The notes beneath the pieces were generated by a model. It did not search any database. It worked only from the letters and a program-made list of their open reading frames with translations, and had not been told where the DNA came from. Below are positions 36,601-44,003 of a stretch of 60,000 bases of DNA, piece after piece. Numbering within the stretch: the first letter of the stretch is position 1; every line of letters starts with the position of its first letter. This DNA is from Symsagittifera roscoffensis (Eukaryota; Xenacoelomorpha; Acoela; Convolutidae), in contig NC_087068.1 in NCBI RefSeq assembly GCF_963678635.1, positions 20,504,914 through 20,564,913 of the forward strand, in the 5' to 3' direction. Both the position numbers and the translations under genes were made by a program.

Positions 36601-39318
36601 GGAATGTAGACTTCTTTTTTCTAGTTCACAACTAGTTTAACAAAATCAGTTGAATCAATTGCTGATATCAATGCTGACTTGCTCAATTTCATGAAATTTC
36701 AAATTAAACTGGGTGGGTACCAGTTACTACAGGGTAGTTTCAGGGGAGTTGAAACTTTTTAGTTTATTTTTAAATCAGTTTTTTTTGCTTAACTGGTGTC
36801 TCCTCAAAGATTGTCGGCCTTGTTTCAGCTTTGTAAGTTTGTTTAGTTGCTAATTTGAATTTCAAATGCCTTGCTTGGCATGCTTGCCTAAATTTTTAGT
36901 TAGAAAAAAACAGGTTTTATGAAAATGTATGGGATTAGGAGGATAGGGATTGTTTCTTTCTCTCAAGAACTCTTTTACCAATTTTGAAAAAAGGGTATCC
37001 ACAGTAGTACCGCCTACAACCTTGCGTGTCTGCATACTCTCCTGGTCTCTTTTTGCGTTGCCATTTTGTCTCGAAAAACTGTAAGGAAAATTTAGACCGA
37101 TATTTTTGAATTTTTAAATCTTTTTCTCAAAAACTAACATACCAAGTTAGAGGTTTTTTGATTCAATGAATAAAGCGGATTTGGAAAGCTCCCTTCCATA
37201 AGCGTCCACACCCAAACGTTTTTTAAACATACAGATATGGCCCTCGGAATAATGAATTTTTTGTTATTTTTGAACCGTTTAAGTTTTTTTTGACTAATTT
37301 ACCAAACCAGAGGTTGTGAGTTTAATGGATATAACGGATAGTAAGAAGCTCCCCTGATTTAGCGCCCACTCTTAACTGGTTTCCGATGACGACACAAAAA
37401 GTTATCGTCATCGGAAAGGTCAATTTTTTTTACCGGTTTTCGAAACTTAGGCAATTTTCGAGAGAACCACCCTGCCAAACCTGGACTTTTGGATTGAATC
37501 GAAATGGCAGGTTGGGTGAATCTCTTCTGCATTAGCGGCCAGGCGCAAATGTTCAAAAGCAAAAAGCTCTGATTCTCGTAATTGTCAACTATCTGATTTG
37601 TTCTTTTTTTCTGGACTTTTCTCGATAACTATCCTGCCAAATCTAATATCATAGGTTTGATCGTCATAACATGTTGTTGGAAGTTGAATTTTGTTTTTTT
37701 GCTTCGCCCAATTTGTTTTGAAAAAAGTTATGGCCTTCAAACAAGTGAAATTTTTGAATTTTTGACCGTGTTTCTGGAAGTTTTATGACTTTATTTTAAC
37801 ATTACCGTGCCAATTCTCAGGTTGAGTGTTCAATCGAGGAACCCGATTTTGGGAGTCTTCTCTACTTTATTGGCCACAACCTGTTTTTCACAGAAAAAAA
37901 GTTACGGATTTAGAAAAGTCAAGTTTTTGAACTTTGACCTTTTTTAGAAAGTTTTTGAATTTTCTTAAAAACTACCCTATCAAATCTGAGATTGAAAGTT
38001 GAATCAAAATAAGCGGTTGCGCATTTTTTCTTGCAGAAGAGGCTACTTTTTACTTTTCTGTAAGATAAATGTTATGACTTTGGAAATATTCCAAAATCTC
38101 TAACATTTTCACTCTTCTCCCTAATTTTAGTAGAGAAACTAAGGTTTTGGGCAAAGTCCAGTTTTCGAAGTTACGCATTTTGTCCCACATCGGTATAAAA
38201 ATTTTCAAAAATATGAAACACGTGCTTTCAGCTTTAGCTGGGCCCTAGGTGTCCTTTATTGAGTTATACGAAAATTTAGGTTCACCTTGTTTTTCTTAAC
38301 ATTTTTCAATTTTTTTTCGACTTATGTTTTTTTATAATTGTGTTGTATCGCAAGTGGTGCGAAGCTCCGCTTCGCCGCTGTTTATCTCGCAATTTTTTGA
38401 AGTTTTTACATAATGTGGCTTTATGTGGATTTGTTACATGCAAACTTGTGTGGATGCCTTCTTTTTGTTTTAATCCAAATTTTTACTTAAAAACTTGAGT
38501 CTATTTGTATTTAGTGTCACTTTTGCTGAATGGCATTGGCAATTGATTAGCATATGTAATTGCTTTATTCGTGACCAGTGTTTGTCTTTTGTTAAGCTTG
38601 AGTGGTTAGTGCGTGAGACTCAAAACCTCTTGATTGCAGTAGGTCGAAGCTCGAATCCCAGACCTAGATGAGTTTTTACTAATTCCGGGCCTTATTTCTA
38701 TTTTTTTTCTTATGACTTTTCCTAAAGCTTTTTTGTCGTGTTTTTGCTAGTGTTTGCAAAAAATCAAGTTATTTTGAATTGCAGCAATTAAATGGCCATA
38801 TCCTAAGGGTGAAGTATTCTATTTCAAACTTGTCATGGAACTGATAGGCGACTAAATACAAGTAATTAATCGTGAAAGGCTTTTTTTCAAGTCAAAGAGT
38901 TCATAGTGCCCAGACAAAGGTTTTTAAAACTAGCTAAGAGAAAGTATCATGGTGGGCGTCAGGCAACTAACTTCTTTATTGAAGTTTTTGCCTGTACATA
39001 GCTTATATAGAGATCGAATTTCACGCTTCTCAACGGACGATGTTTAAGCGTTGGATGGATGCGTGTGATGATAGATCATGTATTTTAGGCATGCGAACAT
39101 GTGCAATTACCCAGTATTCCACAAACGTATATGCGAACACAGGCGGCGGGGGACTTGGGGGAAACAACAACCCCCTCCTCCCCCCTGGAGGACAGACCTC
39201 CAGTGCTAACAACACAGTGCAGCGCATAGGAGACATGTCAAGACTAATCGTGGCTGCCAGGAACATGAGACCTGACCTGAGAGAGAAAATTCGAACTCTT
39301 TTCTTGCCGCCAACTTAA
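7526..39318 (+). CDS. ZSWIM8: ZSWIM8 ortholog, 16 coding exons (E3 ubiquitin ligase substrate receptor)
   Basis: Exons: 7526-7730, 11611-12971, 13462-13978, 20109-20437, 20592-20900, 21577-21778, 21979-22359, 22490-22605, 26469-26824, 27223-27445, 30176-30560, 30990-31315, 31637-31769, 35162-35912, 36037-36122, 39089-39318. All introns are GT-AG, phases agree throughout, and the sum is 1969 codons plus stop. Diagnostic features: an N-terminal acidic FEDSDRFEE motif; the SWIM zinc finger CAC-x6-CRH with C198, C200, C207 and H209; the conserved SRLQRDQLQKFAQYLISELP block; and the AFEIG, NWLSRTYS and DDLKWL blocks typical of this family. Known role: receptor of a CUL3-type RING ligase that targets Argonaute in target-directed microRNA degradation (fly Dora, worm EBAX-1). 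Only the exon 4/5 junction is doubtful. Confidence 0.9.
8165..9230 (+). pseudogene. Non-LTR retrotransposon relic (reverse transcriptase C-terminal part)
   Basis: Fragments in several frames and with stops read like the end of a Jockey-type LINE polymerase. VLKAPAGIEWGSDRET (about 8250-8295) matches the usual LKALAG.WG.DKET; KDHTHMLTQHQLV (about 8716-8755) and LPRVCRTRLAQLRSGY (about 8991-9037) follow; then CPNCNNAAHTIQ with FECPANPT, the C-terminal CCHC-like region. It is broken by stops and by a nested ~200-bp element. Known family features, remembered and not searched; the exact clade is open. Confidence 0.75.
8444..8644. mobile_element. ~200-bp MITE nested in the LINE relic
   Basis: Imperfect ~55-bp inverted ends. 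The left starts near TTAACCCAGGGGAA and runs through TTGGGCACGAAAAGGAACAG; the right reads as its complement through CTGCTCGTTTCCGCGCCCGA. The centre holds two direct copies of TTCTAGAACGTTT.AAAACGGATCAT (about 8510-8565). The LINE reading continues on both sides, which supports insertion. Confidence 0.65.
11611..12971 (+). CDS. ZSWIM8: ZSWIM8 exon 2 (SWIM zinc finger)
   Basis: Largest exon, residues 69-522. It holds the RISFWSFP and DIRLYSCLANG blocks, the SWIM finger (TNCACQ...WCRHVVALCLYRI), the strongly conserved APVSESLSRLQRDQLQKF block followed by YLISELP, the GAPDPTAG motif and LLRPIRGKEPEPVWNLLSI. The acceptor is TTATAG|GT and the donor CAG|GTGATC. The SWIM finger is predicted to bind zinc and mediate protein or nucleic-acid contacts. 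The region behind it carries the cullin/elongin-type recruitment surface in characterised orthologs. Confidence 0.9.
12972..13461 (+). other. ZSWIM8 intron 2
   Basis: 490-bp GT-AG intron, AT-rich, with a short tandem around 13365-13430 built on the unit GAAAATTAAC(T)ACA. No gene seen. Confidence 0.6.
13462..13978 (+). CDS. ZSWIM8: ZSWIM8 exon 3
   Basis: Residues 523-694. It starts with GFKPVIKAA, matching the family FPGFRPAVEA block, then a variable Ala/Gln-rich coiled stretch and an acidic disordered segment (DDEDDYYDQDEDLN). Phase 0 in, phase 1 out at GGAG|GTAAAA. Confidence 0.8.
15056..15125 (+). repeat. tRNA-like SINE head
   Basis: Box A-like TAGCCTGGAGGTAACGAA and a perfect box B, GGGTTCGAATC, about 35 bases apart, followed by R2-type sequence. 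The arms do not pair as a functional tRNA. Confidence 0.55.
16948..17570. repeat. ~200-bp tandem array, three copies
   Basis: Three successive units begin near 16948, 17150 and 17344, each with TATTTAATTGG.GTTTCACTTGAGAC followed by TTTAAGAAGT blocks and CTTTTTGAACGTATTATTTTTTG. Copies differ by point changes, so the array is not recent. Confidence 0.75.
18064..18125 (+). repeat. tRNA-like SINE head at the start of an R2 copy
   Basis: GGCCTAGAGCTAACGCTGTTG resembles box A, and GGAGGTTAGAGTCTC a decayed box B, followed directly by R2 sequence. Confidence 0.4.
20109..20437 (+). CDS. ZSWIM8: ZSWIM8 exon 4
   Basis: Disordered Ser/Gly-rich linker that ends in FDIFADLVPI, which aligns with the family motif DLFAGLKPLE. 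The acceptor is CTTATAG|CG. The donor used here, GAG|GTGTGA, gives phase 0; a second GT two bases on would give phase 2. Confidence 0.7.
20592..20900 (+). CDS. ZSWIM8: ZSWIM8 exon 5
   Basis: Encodes LLMESLHAHNF and VLSEKAELKTQAFKLGVCGLEIAR, matching family blocks around EALHAHG and VLSERPEHHNLAFRVGMFALEL. The start is uncertain. The strong acceptor at 20565 (ATCTTAG) needs phase 1 and conflicts with exon 4, while the weaker TTTAAG at 20591 keeps phase 0 and the family spacing. Confidence 0.7.
20901..21576 (+). repeat. ZSWIM8 intron 5, mostly a copy of dispersed repeat family R1
   Basis: From about 20922 to 21365 the intron is one R1 copy. It opens with AAGAGTCGATG...GACTCTTAAATAGG and continues through GTGATCGACTTCTAGTTTCG, TCCAGTTTTCTCAAACTGG and the TCTGTTGGCTAT end. 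See the R1 finding for the other copies. Confidence 0.65.
21577..21778 (+). CDS. ZSWIM8: ZSWIM8 exon 6
   Basis: Starts VKMYHLETVILGQLRAIP and includes the FRGRYLLPTHLAMVIFENLC block, which aligns with the family YRPVLPLMLASFIFDVLC. Phase 0 in, phase 1 out. Confidence 0.8.
21979..22359 (+). CDS. ZSWIM8: ZSWIM8 exon 7
   Basis: Contains EVGVKATLAVLAMKPQVAEA followed by NPLLCESLRR, matching the family block AAVAALGMKTTVSEAEHPLLCEG, then a helical LTLSLLLKF segment and a Ser-rich linker. Phase 1 in and out; the donor is ATG|GTAAGT. Confidence 0.8.
22490..22605 (+). CDS. ZSWIM8: ZSWIM8 exon 8
   Basis: Short exon of polar disordered linker sequence (MDSSESRSDSPFRQEDN). It is supported by acceptor TTCAG|AC, donor AAG|GTTAAG and phase agreement with both neighbours. 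No conserved motif. Confidence 0.6.
22606..26468 (+). repeat. ZSWIM8 intron 8, a nest of R1 and R2 repeats
   Basis: 3.9 kb with no gene. R1 copies or parts lie at about 22630-22960, 23085-23560, 23935-24545 and 25335-25815. R2 pieces with the CTCGAAAACTACC motif lie at about 25130-25310 and 25840-26200. A TACGATAAGCAAAGG motif and CCCGTACATAAATTTGTTCACAG lie at 22968-23040. A decayed GCGAAAC-TCA-GCTTCGC hairpin is at 23909. Confidence 0.65.
26469..26824 (+). CDS. ZSWIM8: ZSWIM8 exon 9
   Basis: Low-complexity linker: Ser/Ala-rich start, a basic AARRAAKRTSNVRSNSHK stretch and Asn/Ser-rich tail ending GRRW. Phase 0 in, phase 2 out at ATG|GTAAGT. It corresponds to the Ser/Arg-rich middle of vertebrate ZSWIM8. 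Confidence 0.7.
27223..27445 (+). CDS. ZSWIM8: ZSWIM8 exon 10
   Basis: Carries VPVVPNQPSEAQAH and MELAKQVLVKA, matching the family VPNQPSEAAAHFYFELAKTVLIKAGG. The first base completes the Trp codon started in exon 9. Phase 0 out at CAG|GTGAAT. Confidence 0.85.
28122..28195 (+). repeat. tRNA-like SINE head
   Basis: TAGCTGGTGGCAAAGTTGTA (box A-like) and GGTTGATGGCTCAAGTTCC (box B-like, expanded), with a T-rich tail after it. Confidence 0.5.
29225..29875. mobile_element. Long foldback element (~300-bp arms)
   Basis: The two halves are inverted copies around a centre near 29548. The inner arms (about 29430-29535 and 29565-29660) are almost perfect, e.g. TTTAGTAAAATCGACATTTT facing its complement. 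The outer arms (ATTTCAGCAGAATTAATATG at 29292 facing its complement near 29790) are more diverged. RNA across it would form a long hairpin. No ORF of note. Confidence 0.85.
30176..30560 (+). CDS. ZSWIM8: ZSWIM8 exon 11
   Basis: Asn/Thr-rich linker, then HPGLHMAAFEIGLHALCVLN and SNWLSRTYSTYESWIQ, which align with family HRNLHLCAFEIGLYALGLHN and PNWLSRTYSSHVSWIT. This is the clearest C-terminal hallmark. The donor is AAA|GTTAGT, phase 1. Confidence 0.9.
30561..30989 (+). repeat. ZSWIM8 intron 11
   Basis: 429 bp: the (CT)n tract at the donor, then a tRNA-like head at 30780-30830 with AAGTGGCGCAGTGGCGCAC and box B GGTTCGATTCCC. No gene. Confidence 0.6.
30570..30618 (+). repeat. (CT)n microsatellite 10 nt after the exon 11 donor
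   Basis: About 24 uninterrupted CT units on the sense strand, starting ten bases after the exon 11 splice site. Such pyrimidine tracts bind PTB-type proteins in other animals; any effect here is inference. Confidence 0.9.
30990..31315 (+). CDS. ZSWIM8: ZSWIM8 exon 12
   Basis: Encodes FEIGTAALTVL, ILTPSEACGIAQRAAKV and ANSLNANEIVSCLEQC, aligning with family MEIGSAALTILVECWDGHLT, SLADRASRARD and AHALNPNEIQRALVQC. Acceptor TTTTAG|CG, phase 1 in, phase 0 out at AAG|GTACGC. Confidence 0.9.
31637..31769 (+). CDS. ZSWIM8: ZSWIM8 exon 13
   Basis: Begins IAKYFKNLHD, aligning with the family VAHQWFWLYE segment, and then runs into a Gln/Asn/His-rich linker. Acceptor TTTCAG, donor CCG|GTAACA, phase 0 in and 1 out. 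Confidence 0.75.
31811..33506. mobile_element. TIR element with ~220-bp inverted ends in ZSWIM8 intron 13
   Basis: The left arm (about 31811-32038) and right arm (about 33287-33506) are near-identical inverted copies, recognisable by AATGCGCTATAGACGCAACG on the left and CGTTGCGTCCATAGCGCATT on the right. Between them are about 1.25 kb with a 27-bp minisatellite and two short minus-strand ORFs (32060-32485, 32452-32700) with no transposase motif. Best read as a non-autonomous or decayed DNA transposon; superfamily not determined. Confidence 0.75.
32112..32265. repeat. 27-bp minisatellite inside the TIR element
   Basis: Five to six head-to-tail copies of a 27-bp unit (core TTTGTCTGCTTCGGCCTCAC). 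On the minus strand it stays in frame as a nonapeptide repeat ADKEVGEAE, which would be an acidic coil if translated. Confidence 0.9.
33515..34760. repeat. Degenerate tandem array with GATTCGGT core
   Basis: About 1.2 kb of diverged repeats directly next to the right end of the TIR element. Recurring blocks are ACTGATTCGGTTTATAGATA, AACTTGAAAAATTTC and AGCTTGCTTAGAAAAACT; unit length varies from roughly 70 to 130 bp. No gene. Confidence 0.75.
35162..35912 (+). CDS. ZSWIM8: ZSWIM8 exon 14
   Basis: Residues about 1615-1864. A Gln/Ala/Asn-rich linker precedes FLNGIEAVKVMIRR and DDLKWLISLTIQMG, which align with family AAYRVGMLALEMLGRR and DDVKWLLGLAAKLG; NPFLMHNLTDFVLNKLQQ follows, matching SPFVLQEIVMETLQRL. 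Phase 1 in, phase 2 out at AAAG|GTGAGA. Confidence 0.9.
36037..36122 (+). CDS. ZSWIM8: ZSWIM8 exon 15
   Basis: Small exon encoding YLECLSRKLETLG and an acidic linker. Its place fits the family AYMQYIHHRLIHL region. Acceptor CTTTAG, donor CAA|GTGAGT, phase 2 in and 1 out. Confidence 0.75.
36123..39088 (+). repeat. ZSWIM8 intron 15, a long R2 copy and a tRNA-like SINE
   Basis: From about 36570 to 38395 the intron is a long R2 copy: CTTGCGATTAGCAAG motif, the TTAACTGGTGTCTCCTCAAAG block, at least five internal units around CTCGAAAACTACC/AAATCTGAG, and the closing hairpin GCGAAGC-TCC-GCTTCGC at 38359-38375. A tRNA-like SINE head lies at 38598-38672. No gene. Confidence 0.65.
38598..38672 (+). 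repeat. tRNA-like SINE head
   Basis: Good box A (GAGTGGTTAGTGCGTGAGAC) and box B (GGTCGAAGCTCGAATCC) in sense orientation; the extra bases in box B argue against a working tRNA gene. Confidence 0.55.
39089..39318 (+). CDS. ZSWIM8: ZSWIM8 exon 16 (last exon)
   Basis: The AG at 39087-39088 joins in phase 1 and gives a Gly/Pro/Asn-rich linker followed by SRLIVAARNMRPDLREKIRT and the stop at 39316. This C-terminal tail does not resemble the vertebrate end as I remember it, so the last exon is less certain than the rest. It is supported by phase and by the poly(A) signal 90 bases downstream. Confidence 0.65.
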
Positions 39319-39409
39319 CAGCAACTCTGAAGACTGTTAGATTTCACGGAAGGCTGTAAAAAACTGAAGACTGGTAGTTTTCATGTGTGGTTATGGCTAC
39401 AGTGAAATT

Positions 39410-39415
39410 AATAAA
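39410..39415 (+). terminator. ZSWIM8 poly(A) signal
   Basis: AATAAA 92 bases after the stop codon, on the sense strand, the first such hexamer after the gene. Confidence 0.6.
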
Positions 39416-40492
39416 TCTGTGAGAATTGATTTATACTCTGGGTAAAGTTAGCTACGTTTAGTTTTGTCTGTATACATCATTTTTCATGTCTGAAATAAGT
39501 ATCAAATTTAATTGTGTTTAGTTGTTTCCATGCATCTGGAATTGTGCTTTAAGTTATGTTTTTGTTTCGGGTGACGGAAGCGCACTGATTTATGTAAATT
39601 GCAAGCCTGAATACTTTTTCGGATGGCATGATGTATTAAATTGTTGTAAATTTAGACGGAGGGTTTTGTGCTTTGCTACTAATTTCACGTTTCAAAAGAG
39701 TAATTTATGTAGTTATAACTTAGTGCTTTATGAAGTGTTTTTACTTGAAGATCTACCCCTATTGTAAGCATCTCTTCAAAATGAGGTGAGTTTTGTAAAA
39801 TACATTGTTATCTTCAGAAATATTCAATTAGTACTCAAAGCAGGTCCAGTCGCCAACAATATACGTGCCGCTTATCAGGGGAGATGCAGTACAGAGTGCA
39901 TCAGACTCGCAATCAAGAGGTTGGTGATCCGAGAATCATCTTGATCAGTGCTCGCTGCTTATTGGCGTGGTATCTATTGAAATCCGAAAAAAAACTAGGA
40001 CAACTTGTAATGGCACTCGCAGGGGCTATCTAAGCAAGTTTCTAAGAGATTACGTATTGCAGACTCTTATATAGGTCGTGATGATTTTTTCGTTTTTCAG
40101 GAAAGTCAAAATTCGTGCAAGCTCAAATTTACTTTTCGCGGTTTGACTTTAATTTGTTTAAAGTTCAGTTCATTTCCATTATTAGAAGAAAGGTAATTTT
40201 AACTATCGAACAGCAAAACTAAAGGTCACGAAAAATGCGATTGACTTACGGTTTCAAAAACGAATTCAAAGATCAGATATCCCAGCGAAGTCAAATTTCT
40301 AGCTATTAATCCAGTTTTCTCGAACTAGCTTGATTTTATCAAAAAAAGTGAATCATAAATTGTTCAGAAACTCAAAGAGTTTCAAGTCCATCTATTTCTT
40401 TCTCAGAAATTCGAAGGTTGAAATTTTGTCAGAAAAAAAACAAGTCAATTCTGTTACTTGCGTTCATTGACTCTTCCGACTGCATGTTGACT

Positions 40493-40865
40493 CAGACTTG
40501 TTAACGGGCCGCCATAATTGAGGCCCGGCCCGGCCCGATATAATTCAAGTCGAGCCCGTTGGCGGCCCGATAAACAGGAAATTTATTAAATATCGGCCCG
40601 TTGGGGCCCGTTGCTGCTTTTTTGGTGAAAAACAAATTTGTTTCAAAACAATTTTAATTAATTGTTTTACTTATTTATAAAGACCTTTTTTAAAAGCCAT
40701 GGAAACCATTTCAATTGCCTCAACGGTTGTAGGCGAAGTTTTGCCCGTCTTTCGGATACCGTCAGACCGCAATCAGTGCGCACTGAAACATAAAATTGGT
40801 TAGTCAATAAAAGTAAGGCCCGTTGACAAAAGTGAAAACGTCGGCCCGGCCCGTTGACAAGTTTG
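40493..40865. mobile_element. hAT-type MITE with 8-bp target duplication
   Basis: 373 bp, strongly G+C-rich at its ends. It starts CAGACTTGTTAACGGGCC and ends GGCCCGTTGACAAGTTTG, an inverted repeat. Flanks TGTTGACT (40485-40492) and TATTGACT (40866-40873) match at 7 of 8 positions, the duplication size of hAT elements. It sits inside an R1 copy, whose sequence resumes on the other side. Confidence 0.8.
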
Positions 40866-43670
40866 TATTGACTATGTTTGGCTTGTTCTGTTATTAAGTA
40901 TCAATGGGCAAAGTGAAAGTGAGGTTCATTTTTGAATTCATTGCTATGCACTATTGGACAATTTTAAGCGCATTTTATTTTTTTTGCTCGGTAAAAAGTG
41001 CTTTCTTCATGATGATTTTGGATTAAAAGAAATTGGATGAAATTTTAAAATAAAATTGGATAAAATTTTAACATAGCGCTAATTATCAGAGCTACACATG
41101 GCCAAATAACCAAATGGACAAATGACCAAATAAGATCATTACTGAAAGTTTCAATTTATATGATCTGCATTAAGTTGTTCACAGAAGTGACTTTTTCTCG
41201 ATTAAACGGAAAAAATTTCAAGTGAGGCGAAACATAATAAGCGAAAAAAAAATGAATTCTTGAGCTTGAAAACTTCACTTAACTCGACTATTTCTTAGAA
41301 TTTAACTCGTTTTCAAGAAATTGAAACATTTAGTGTGAACTGGCATTTTTAGTCGCTTTCAAAGAGGATAGCTCTGATAAATTGCTCCTAATCAAAATAA
41401 GAATTTATATGAGATTCGAAATTAATTCTGCCCAAAATCATTCTTTAAACCAGGCATTTTAAAAAGACAAATTTCTGTTTTTGATGAAAATTGTCACCTT
41501 AGATGCTGTTGGAGGTTATTAAGAGTCTTTAGGTCTTTCTGATTTTTTTCAGGTAAAAGTTTTAAAATTTGTTGACGCTCAATTTAAATTTTTCGCGGTC
41601 TGAAATCTGATTTTTTTGATGCTCAATGAATTTTTATTGTTAAAAGTAAGGAAAACTCCACTATCGAACATCAAAAGTGTCAAGGTCACGAAAGATGTGA
41701 TCGACTTCTGATTTTGAAAATGGAATTTAGTTATCAGTTTTTCTAGCGAAACAAAATATTTACGTATTGATCCAGTTTTCTCAAATTGAGGTAATTTTAA
41801 CAAGTGTTCATTATAAATTGTTATGCAAAAAAGAGCTTTAAGGCTATCTATTTTTTTCTTCGGAAGTCAAAAGTTGAAGTATCTTGAAAATACAAGTCAG
41901 TTTTTTTTCAGTTTTTTTGCGTTCATTACTCTTTTCCAAATGTTAGTTGACTATGTTGTTTAATTATAAGTTGGGATATTATAAGAATTGTATAATTGAT
42001 TTGGGAACATTGTTCACATTTTTATGGCGTAGCGGAATATCTTTCATTCAAAAAAATACAGCAAAAAATCGCAACTAAAGACAACTCGCCCCCGACCTAT
42101 TAATATGCCTTTTGATAAGTATATTCATGTAAATTAGTGCATACTATATTTGTTAGCTGAATTTCGCTAAATTGAGTGTTTTTTATGTCTAATACTCACA
42201 AGGTTGGGGAAAAAACAAGACTGCTCGTATCAGGGCGAAGCCCTGAATGTTTCGACTGCCTTTAAGGTTTATTGAGCAGTAGTAACATAAAAATTAAATG
42301 TAATAAAAAAAATGAACAATTTTTTTTTCTAAAACTTGAATTTTTTTAAATAAAATTATCCCCCACACGCCATATAAAGTACAAATGAATAGATTTCGCT
42401 CATTGTAACAAATCAATTATGGCAAATAAACTTCTATCAACCAATTTGGAACGATTTCTTTGACGGAATAAATATTCTCCGCTTACGCGTTAATAGAGCG
42501 AAATATATCGAGCGTTAATTGTCCCAAATTGGCCGAAATGGCAATATTTAAACCCCCATAACTTTACAAAAAATGATCACAGGTGAAATATCTTTTCAAG
42601 TTTAAGCTCAAGGCAACAATACCTTTTGAATGATATAAAAAAAATTCCGTCAAAAATGGCTAGTTAAAAAGTCGAAGTTTGTCTGAAGAAAAAAAAACCC
42701 ACCGCGAGCACAAATATTCCGTTACTTTCGTATCGAAAGTCGGAATAATAACAATTTAGCTGTTTGTCCGAGTGAAGAGTTAGACAATGCAATTATCTCC
42801 TCTACAATTACACTCGACTTGAGTGATATAATGTGCTTGGTTTAGTGTGTGTCGCACATATCTAGATTGAAGGGATCTGATCAGTTATTGTTTCCTGAAT
42901 ATTGTGAGCTGTCTATTTTTGCTGGGGCTATTCTCATGCGCGAAAGACCGAATGCGGGCGAAAAAACTCGTGTGCGAATGACCGAAATTAAAATTAGCCG
43001 AAAGTCAAATTTTAAAAAGAAGCAACTGCCATTCAATTAAAGGAAGCAATATTTTGCTTCTTTCATAACGAAACTCTTCAAATATAGATTTTTTTCCAAT
43101 TCGGCGGCGTCAGTGACAATTTGGTAATTTTGTATATTTCTGCCGTTTTTATATTCGGCCAATATCGATATTTAGTCCATGGAAATGTTTACTTCGCGTA
43201 TGAGGGATTCCACCTACTTTTACAAGCTGTCTTGTTACGAGTTGTCGTTTTCTGTTCAAAAGTTTGCGATATCTTCAATTATGGATCATGTTTATCGAAG
43301 CAATGTCGACTTTTTCAAAATAATTCCGCCATAACTACAGAAGAATTTGAATAGCTGTAGTTTTGCTAATTGCATTACTCGAAAAAATATATACTGTTGC
43401 CAAAAAAGGTTTTTCGCGTAAATTTCAGAACTTGGTATAACATCCCTAATTGGCCAAAATTTTTGATAATTTTGAAAAACTTTCTACGTCAATTTAATTG
43501 AATAAAAAACCCGCAAGTTTGAGCTTAGCTTCTCTTACAATACGTATTCATAAGCATTCAATTTTACCGCATTTAAATATAATAAAAGCTTTTGATGTTT
43601 TTGCTCTTTTGAACAGATAATTTCAACTTAAAAAAATTTACGCAATCTTCAAAAGTTGTTGATTTACGAT

Positions 43671-43870
43671 NNNNNNNNNNNNNNNNNNNNNNNNNNNNNN
43701 NNNNNNNNNNNNNNNNNNNNNNNNNNNNNNNNNNNNNNNNNNNNNNNNNNNNNNNNNNNNNNNNNNNNNNNNNNNNNNNNNNNNNNNNNNNNNNNNNNNN
43801 NNNNNNNNNNNNNNNNNNNNNNNNNNNNNNNNNNNNNNNNNNNNNNNNNNNNNNNNNNNNNNNNNNNNNN
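43671..43870. other. Assembly gap (200 N)
   Basis: A round 200-base run of N, so the true length is probably unknown. ORFs running through it are artefacts. Confidence 0.98.
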
Positions 43871-44003
43871 CTCAAGTTTGATTTTTCGTTTTTTTTTAAA
43901 TTTTTTTGGTCATTGTTTTCCAACTTGATTATTCTGGCAATTTCTGTCCGCTAGCTTCCAATGCTATGTTGCGTTGTATAGCAGTAGTATTGTAATCCGC
44001 CGT

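Larger units (their letters stand above)
39319..43670. repeat. Intergenic region downstream of ZSWIM8
   Basis: No gene seen. It holds the 3' UTR, a tRNA-like fragment (about 39880-39945), R1 copies at 40050-40900 (split by a hAT MITE) and 41515-41965, and AT-rich DNA. A near-palindrome TATTCCG..ACTTTCG-TAT-CGAAAGTCGGAATA lies at about 42716-42750. Confidence 0.6.

Noticed and set aside
15056-38672. Functional tRNA genes at the box A/B matches
   Set aside because: Stems do not pair properly, box B is interrupted in some, and repeat sequence follows them.
43573-43928. ORFs across the N run
   Set aside because: Their middle is only unknown bases.
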